The translations under genes and the position numbers were made by a program. This document shows positions 62,401 to 64,000 of a stretch of DNA of 64,000 nucleotides, piece after piece; the stretch's first letter is position 1; each line of letters starts with the position of its first letter. The DNA is taken from NCBI GenBank assembly GCA_905221605.1, contig CAJNDS010002516.1, positions 122,001-186,000 of the forward strand. Reading direction: 5' to 3'. This DNA is from Symbiodinium natans. Taxonomy: Eukaryota > Sar > Dinophyceae > Suessiales > Symbiodiniaceae. The notes under the pieces are model-generated. The model saw only the letters and a list, made by a program, of their open reading frames with translations. It had not been told where the DNA came from and did no database searches.

Positions 62401-64000
62401 CAGCACCCCATCACCTGGCGAGAGCTCGAGCGGCTCTTCCCCGTCATAGCGGAGAAGCTCACGACTTCCGCCCCCAGGCTCGATGCATGACGCGTCGTCC
62501 AGGCTTGACAACCGCGCTTCAAAGGCATAGGCCCTGTCCTTCCGAGTCCTACTGTGATCCTCACATCTGGGCATCCTGATTCCCAGCGTGTCGAGGACAT
62601 GAAAGTCGGGACCCGGCCTGAATCCCAAGCCCATCCTTCCGGCGCAGTCCAGCGCTCTGCCGCCAAGGATAAGTCCGTGCCAATCGGACGTGCCTCTGGC
62701 TGCGATTTTACACCGCACAAAAATCTCGGTGTTGGGGCGACAATCGTCCGCCGTCTTGCCTTCCAGCAGCGTGACGCGCAAGACTGCTGCCCCTTTCAAA
62801 GGAACTGGGGCCCCCGATGCGATTCCATGCACATATTCGGGGTGGACCCACTTCTCAAGTCTCACGACCGGAAAGCCAGGATCCTCAGTGCCGATCCCAA
62901 GCTCTGCAGCCCGGTTCATCATGCCTACCACGAGTTCCTCAGTCACGTGGTTTGCGCCGGCGCAACCGTCAAGCATGCACTCGACCTTGCGGTCGAGGAC
63001 CTGGACCACCGTTCTGTACTGGTAGCCTCCTGGCTCGTTGTCCGCCAGGTTCCACCAGTCCTTCGGCAGATCGTCCAAGGTGGCGAACTTGTCCCGCCCG
63101 CCCTTGCTTAACGGAAGCGCGTGCTGCTGCACCGCGGCGTGTCCTGCGGCTCCTAGGACGCCTGCCTGGACGCCTGAGCTGCCTATCTGGACACTGAACG
63201 CGGCGAAGGGGTTAGACATGGAAGCACCGGAGGGCGGGGCCCAGTTGGCAGGCAAGGCCGGCGTCCCTCCTGAGGTCGTCAGGTTGTGGACCATGTCGCA
63301 GCTGGCTCCTTTCTTGCACGACCCATTCTTGGAGAAAAAGGGGCAAACAGTGCCTGGTGGCTTTGCCGCGCCTTTGGCCGCAGCCTTAGGCTTTGCGTTG
63401 GCTTTTGCTTTGCCACCTCCCTTCCCTTTGCCTTTACCTTTCGCAGTGGCAAAGGTTTGGTCACCCTTCTTGGCCGCGAGAGCTTTTCTGCGAAGCTCCT
63501 TGTCGTGGCTGTACGGGCAGGCATCCCCTTTCGGGCAATTCCCATGATCGCGAAAGTGGAAGCAGATCTTCTTGTCCGCTCCTTTGCCAGCTCCCTTCGA
63601 CGTAGCAGCATACGTCTGGTCCGCGCCAGCTTTGGCCGCGGCAGCTGCTCCTTTCGCAGCAGCCTTCGCAGCGGCCTTGAGACTCTTAATCTCCTTCTGA
63701 GCCTCAGCCAGCGCGACCGCCGGGTCCGCGCTCTGCGAACCGGTGGCCGTGTACACAGAGTGGGAAACAGCCCTGTGCGCTGCTTCTCTCTGCTCGTACT
63801 CCAGAACGACTTTGTGGCTCTCCTCCCAAGTCTGCGGTCCTCGCAACCCGCCATCCTTGGGGTCGCCAGGCCACAACCTTTTGTCGTTCCGGATCTCCTT
63901 TTGGAGATAAGGGGGCATCTTGCGGAGGTATGAGAGATACAACTCTCGAGGGGTCTTCCCGAGACCTACTGCCTCAAGGTCCGCGATCGAGGCCTCAAAC
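56320..64000 (-). CDS. Ty3-like Gag-Pol polyprotein (CCCH fingers, protease, RT thumb, RNase H, integrase), 5'-partial
   Basis: Open from the window edge to 56320, more than 2550 codons without a stop. Residue numbers below count from the Leu codon at 63942. In order: a Gag-like helical start ('LYLSYLRKMPPYL'), an Ala/Lys-rich coil, two CCCH fingers (127-146, 200-219), aspartic protease ('CMLDGCAGANHV' with Asp325, 'GLILGGRALD' flap region), four CxxC knuckles (about 586-639) and a hydrophobic segment (650-668), RT thumb (845-945), RNase H (985-1115), a region with 'LVGLGQGGLVT' (about 1180-1330), integrase HHCC finger (H1818, H1825, C1855, C1858) and core D1887, D1947, E1983 (D,D35E), a small SH3/chromodomain-like stretch (about 2095-2140), and a long C-terminal region. 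RT fingers and palm are absent between protease and thumb. The intact frame suggests a young copy. Confidence 0.88.
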   Translation of the reverse strand, partial: FEASIADLEAVGLGKTPRELYLSYLRKMPPYLQKEIRNDKRLWPGDPKDGGLRGPQTWEESHKVVLEYEQREAAHRAVSHSVYTATGSQSADPAVALAEAQKEIKSLKAAAKAAAKGAAAAAKAGADQTYAATSKGAGKGADKKICFHFRDHGNCPKGDACPYSHDKELRRKALAAKKGDQTFATAKGKGKGKGGGKAKANAKPKAAAKGAAKPPGTVCPFFSKNGSCKKGASCDMVHNLTTSGGTPALPANWAPPSGASMSNPFAAFSVQIGSSGVQAGVLGAAGHAAVQQHALPLSKGGRDKFATLDDLPKDWWNLADNEPGGYQYRTVVQVLDRKVECMLDGCAGANHVTEELVVGMMNRAAELGIGTEDPGFPVVRLEKWVHPEYVHGIASGAPVPLKGAAVLRVTLLEGKTADDCRPNTEIFVRCKIAARGTSDWHGLILGGRALDCAGRMGLGFRPGPDFHVLDTLGIRMPRCEDHSRTRKDRAYAFEARLSSLDDASCIEPGGGSRELLRYDGEEPLELSPGDGVLVPVVRESGVSAEGSLSEVVLPVECGVEAVPGLWPTGEGKGFVLLAAQECDHSLQPGEVVAEVRSGLVSTAACGCGAIETVFESEPSPQACADCGVAVASVDHDPCFACGSASRAAARSFQGCSSCARSFGRLRTGARIGVLSVLAAVTVLASVWGGSGPVGRPVEEPGVLTCLDHLPSVDSWWEAPGGYASVWGRRPAQKDLGTVAVEKAPYETCLLQRAGEAWRLWDTRDLRVAESVACSDEVPVTERLAVFRTRKGPRWAGWREGSATAERGASDAVRPADAVDTARCPSYHIVESWDIDKMIEEPPTDYYYEQLAADMRARHPKACPHLLDHLVSLEGFLDKSILFGFSFGISKAEVCVSKGKLLGHNIGRDGSSPDEERCQAVIDFPPLWEKLHIQQFLGCANWLRGYLPVEYGHAAKILGQWQKPGAVFPEGGLGSAATEGCKAFKAIKRMMQNRINLATFDEASAADGSCPLEQIADASGIAVGGSVVQMTRDLSQLKVLMTHSKSLTPAQQNWPPLIQEAFAQLEVKRATRRMFGSIRTLCWTDHANLTRAQTSDIGMDPKLVRWVAEILMDGSEIRSLSGRSATLGDSFSRNPKDRDALLAARTKDLEGLSGQLRGFDLDQYLGEGTEGDGPVPWAVGNDAVPEPAGRVQAAAVPMCVVAALPARVMVVFDYARWKEQDAELTEIRRVFQASLPGVSVAVRGCWGPFEDTDGLASHFDCGAGRLAGTKKIKRIRVDLLTSCAKVLREASGFRPQFLVGLGQGGLVTAVLRWPLVVELTLQARNLQRKEARAVGEAWAGIKAIWAVRPRLWRTQQGHLEVAEACPELKKDFPEPPLRGFGIVGKQALGAEVLRSLRLDAVRSIDDASIRGMLDEPSRPLWDHEGLCICGKRTYLFSRCPACIEKEAVDISVEIAEREEPEPPLEGDLEAHEVGLEVNSVLATLDRTGGLVRVRSSTIQQWAVGFRTTPKDAPVPTAYGMLSGKIWKKSHSMKLSLGSQHKDLSKWGDVKPYWTTWVVREDGAVVAGHNCSPLNVVQGDIVVHWSSVVNWHGHRHVVNEQCEVLWRSNGKEVALDPSFGKLIALVGRVTQVIGWRATGEAASDPRRSTLQASRVLAQFSSSNEGVEGHWTAGAISRGKNANECKLKGRVLAFMGEEHKGPAVVLELVSHSPILCIWDHSSTKVKVEFKGGVPSLSLIAEEDENRREQLAVEARDAANISEFRVTGSLRTAWYEGQRRDPSLAGSIRKPEPPMEISGDGLLEREVTLRTGQTVVVPVVPNGAAGANGVTWRRACYNSVHCGVLGAHRSAEVTVKLLERAVWWPDLEKDVRTWVAKCLACIKGRSRPTKVEARAVKCGAETCWQEVSVDCEGPNREDREGHRYSLTYFDCLSHAVLLEPMRSLTHAEVRRAFVRCVLRSRTIPSLIRSDRGPEFKNALMAELSAMLGTEWRFSAPLRPCELGANERVHQEVQKVLGAVVRQVGASLSEAWSDWLVVAEYVIDNTPGPHGYTPRDLERSWSLALPLEKDVLRDALQFEPISDWARSQFKQFSELAAAVREHWTRSSEARAKLANRHRRTVDLKPGDRVVWNAPRARSEGAGRVPWKPGLTGPWRVLELADLLVAEPRVLQPRASPESGAVESWFRQYFLGGVADVLEVAWGDAVVSDAARRHGYRVVPAFVQGKQAYGITWNLAAEGHLEAISGAVLRAEPKVLVIGLEGKNVPRAFLQLVVRCAQERTRAGAHVALHLQAQKGEWEPWRLEEWGALFGTLAEPRWPWAFVRADICQFARASGRDNLVESGALWLADFSLESVGLRCSRPDALGAVQHKHVGRAQADYNLIGAAFCASLQDLGLRGAEELCTAAVESFPATAGADSAAAAPQPSPVIPLPDVRSGEDLTPAERAELDKEVDKYAAEKEAFWRTKADAKDWDSVRADLEVYALAGEKVAEDPRRTEAYRDLVWSGLKIEPGPTRPGLTDADRSGRSYGERPLGSGWRTPPGPRSGSSPMTASPPGRRSRPSLTV
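57945..58545 (-). other. Integrase domain of the Ty3-like polyprotein
   Basis: Zinc-binding HHCC region with 'VHCGVLGAHRSAEVTVKLLE' and 'CLACIKGRS', then the catalytic core with 'EVSVDCEGP', 'LIRSDRGPEFKNAL' and 'CELGANERVHQEVQKV'. D, D and E are spaced 60 and 36 residues apart, so exactly 35 residues lie between the second D and E. All catalytic residues are present, so the domain looks functional. Confidence 0.92.
60598..61410 (-). other. RT thumb/connection and RNase H of the Ty3-like polyprotein
   Basis: The thumb carries 'KGKLLGHNIGRDGSSPDEER' and 'LHIQQFLGCANWLRGYLP', the Ty3 counterpart of 'FLGHxVSxxG' and 'LRxFLGLxxYYRxFI'. RNase H follows with 'QIADASGIAVGGSVVQ', 'LTPAQQNWPPLIQEAFAQLE' and 'LCWTDHANLTRAQ', giving Asp, Glu and Asp of the active site, plus Asp in 'LGDSFSRNP'. 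No palm motif lies upstream within the polyprotein. Confidence 0.9.
62640..63000 (-). other. Retroviral-type aspartic protease
   Basis: The catalytic Asp lies in 'CMLDGCAGANHV', where DGCAGA replaces the usual D(T/S)GA. About 95 residues later 'GLILGGRALD' fits the hydrophobic-hydrophobic-Gly motif that closes the protease fold. Position between the zinc fingers and the RT part fits. Confidence 0.65.
63283..63567 (-). other. Pair of CCCH zinc fingers in the Gag part
   Basis: Two C-x7-8-C-x5-C-x3-H type fingers: 'CFHFRDHGNCPKGDACPYSH' and 'CPFFSKNGSCKKGASCDMVH'. They stand where a Gag CCHC knuckle would be expected. CCCH fingers usually bind RNA, so an RNA-packaging role is likely. An Ala/Lys/Gly-rich basic linker separates them. 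Confidence 0.9.

Overview
The window looks like nuclear DNA of a dinoflagellate, probably Suessiales (Symbiodiniaceae or a relative). Three lines of evidence support this. First, introns in a recognisable P4-ATPase gene use mostly GC-AG, some GT-AG and one GA-AG boundary, with short direct repeats at the two intron ends. Second, there is a TTTAGGG-type telomere-like repeat and a 13-nt match to the 3' end of the dinoflagellate spliced leader. Third, there are two retroelement polyproteins (copia-like and Ty3-like) of the kind that crowd such genomes. No rRNA, tRNA, CRISPR array or bacterial-style operon was seen.

Layout. 0-3.2 kb: the 3' part of a decayed copia-like pol on +, with two frameshifts and a perfect 189-bp in-frame tandem duplication, followed within about 450 bp by (TTTAGGG)n. 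4.2-22.65 kb: many short + strand segments encoding coiled coil, read as exons of one or two very long coiled-coil protein genes. Among them sits an uninterrupted ORF (11.88-13.5 kb) for a six-helix membrane protein of the FUSC/ArAE/ALMT type. 22.65-28.3 kb: mostly non-coding, with a few unassigned coding-like stretches. 28.3-33.1 kb: the first part of a multi-exon P4-ATPase (phospholipid flippase) gene on +, from the N-terminus through the DKTGTLT phosphorylation site to the 'TGIEDKLQ' region; the 3' part is not seen. 33-49.4 kb: low-complexity and satellite DNA, including an array of about 0.8-kb units, a 3.2-kb block present twice around a 100-N assembly gap, a 54-bp satellite, and a palindromic AT-rich satellite of about 180 bp that switches orientation near 47.4 kb.

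50.3-64 kb (- strand): a very large Ty3/gypsy-like element. Its first ORF runs off the window edge and has two CCCH zinc fingers, an aspartic protease, Cys knuckles with a membrane segment, RT thumb plus RNase H, an integrase (HHCC and D,D35E), and a long C-terminal region. The RT fingers/palm with YVDD comes after the integrase, in a frame shifted by one base, so the RT is split and permuted. Further downstream is an intact ORF of about 1554 codons that begins with a Tpt1/KptA-like RNA 2'-phosphotransferase domain, carries C2H2 and RanBP2-type zinc fingers and a membrane helix, and ends with a phospholipase-D-like nuclease domain. This pairing of RNA/DNA-end enzymes with a retroelement is the most unusual content of the window.

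Exon boundaries were placed by eye from family motifs and splice dinucleotides. Those given as single positions are well supported; those described as approximate are not.
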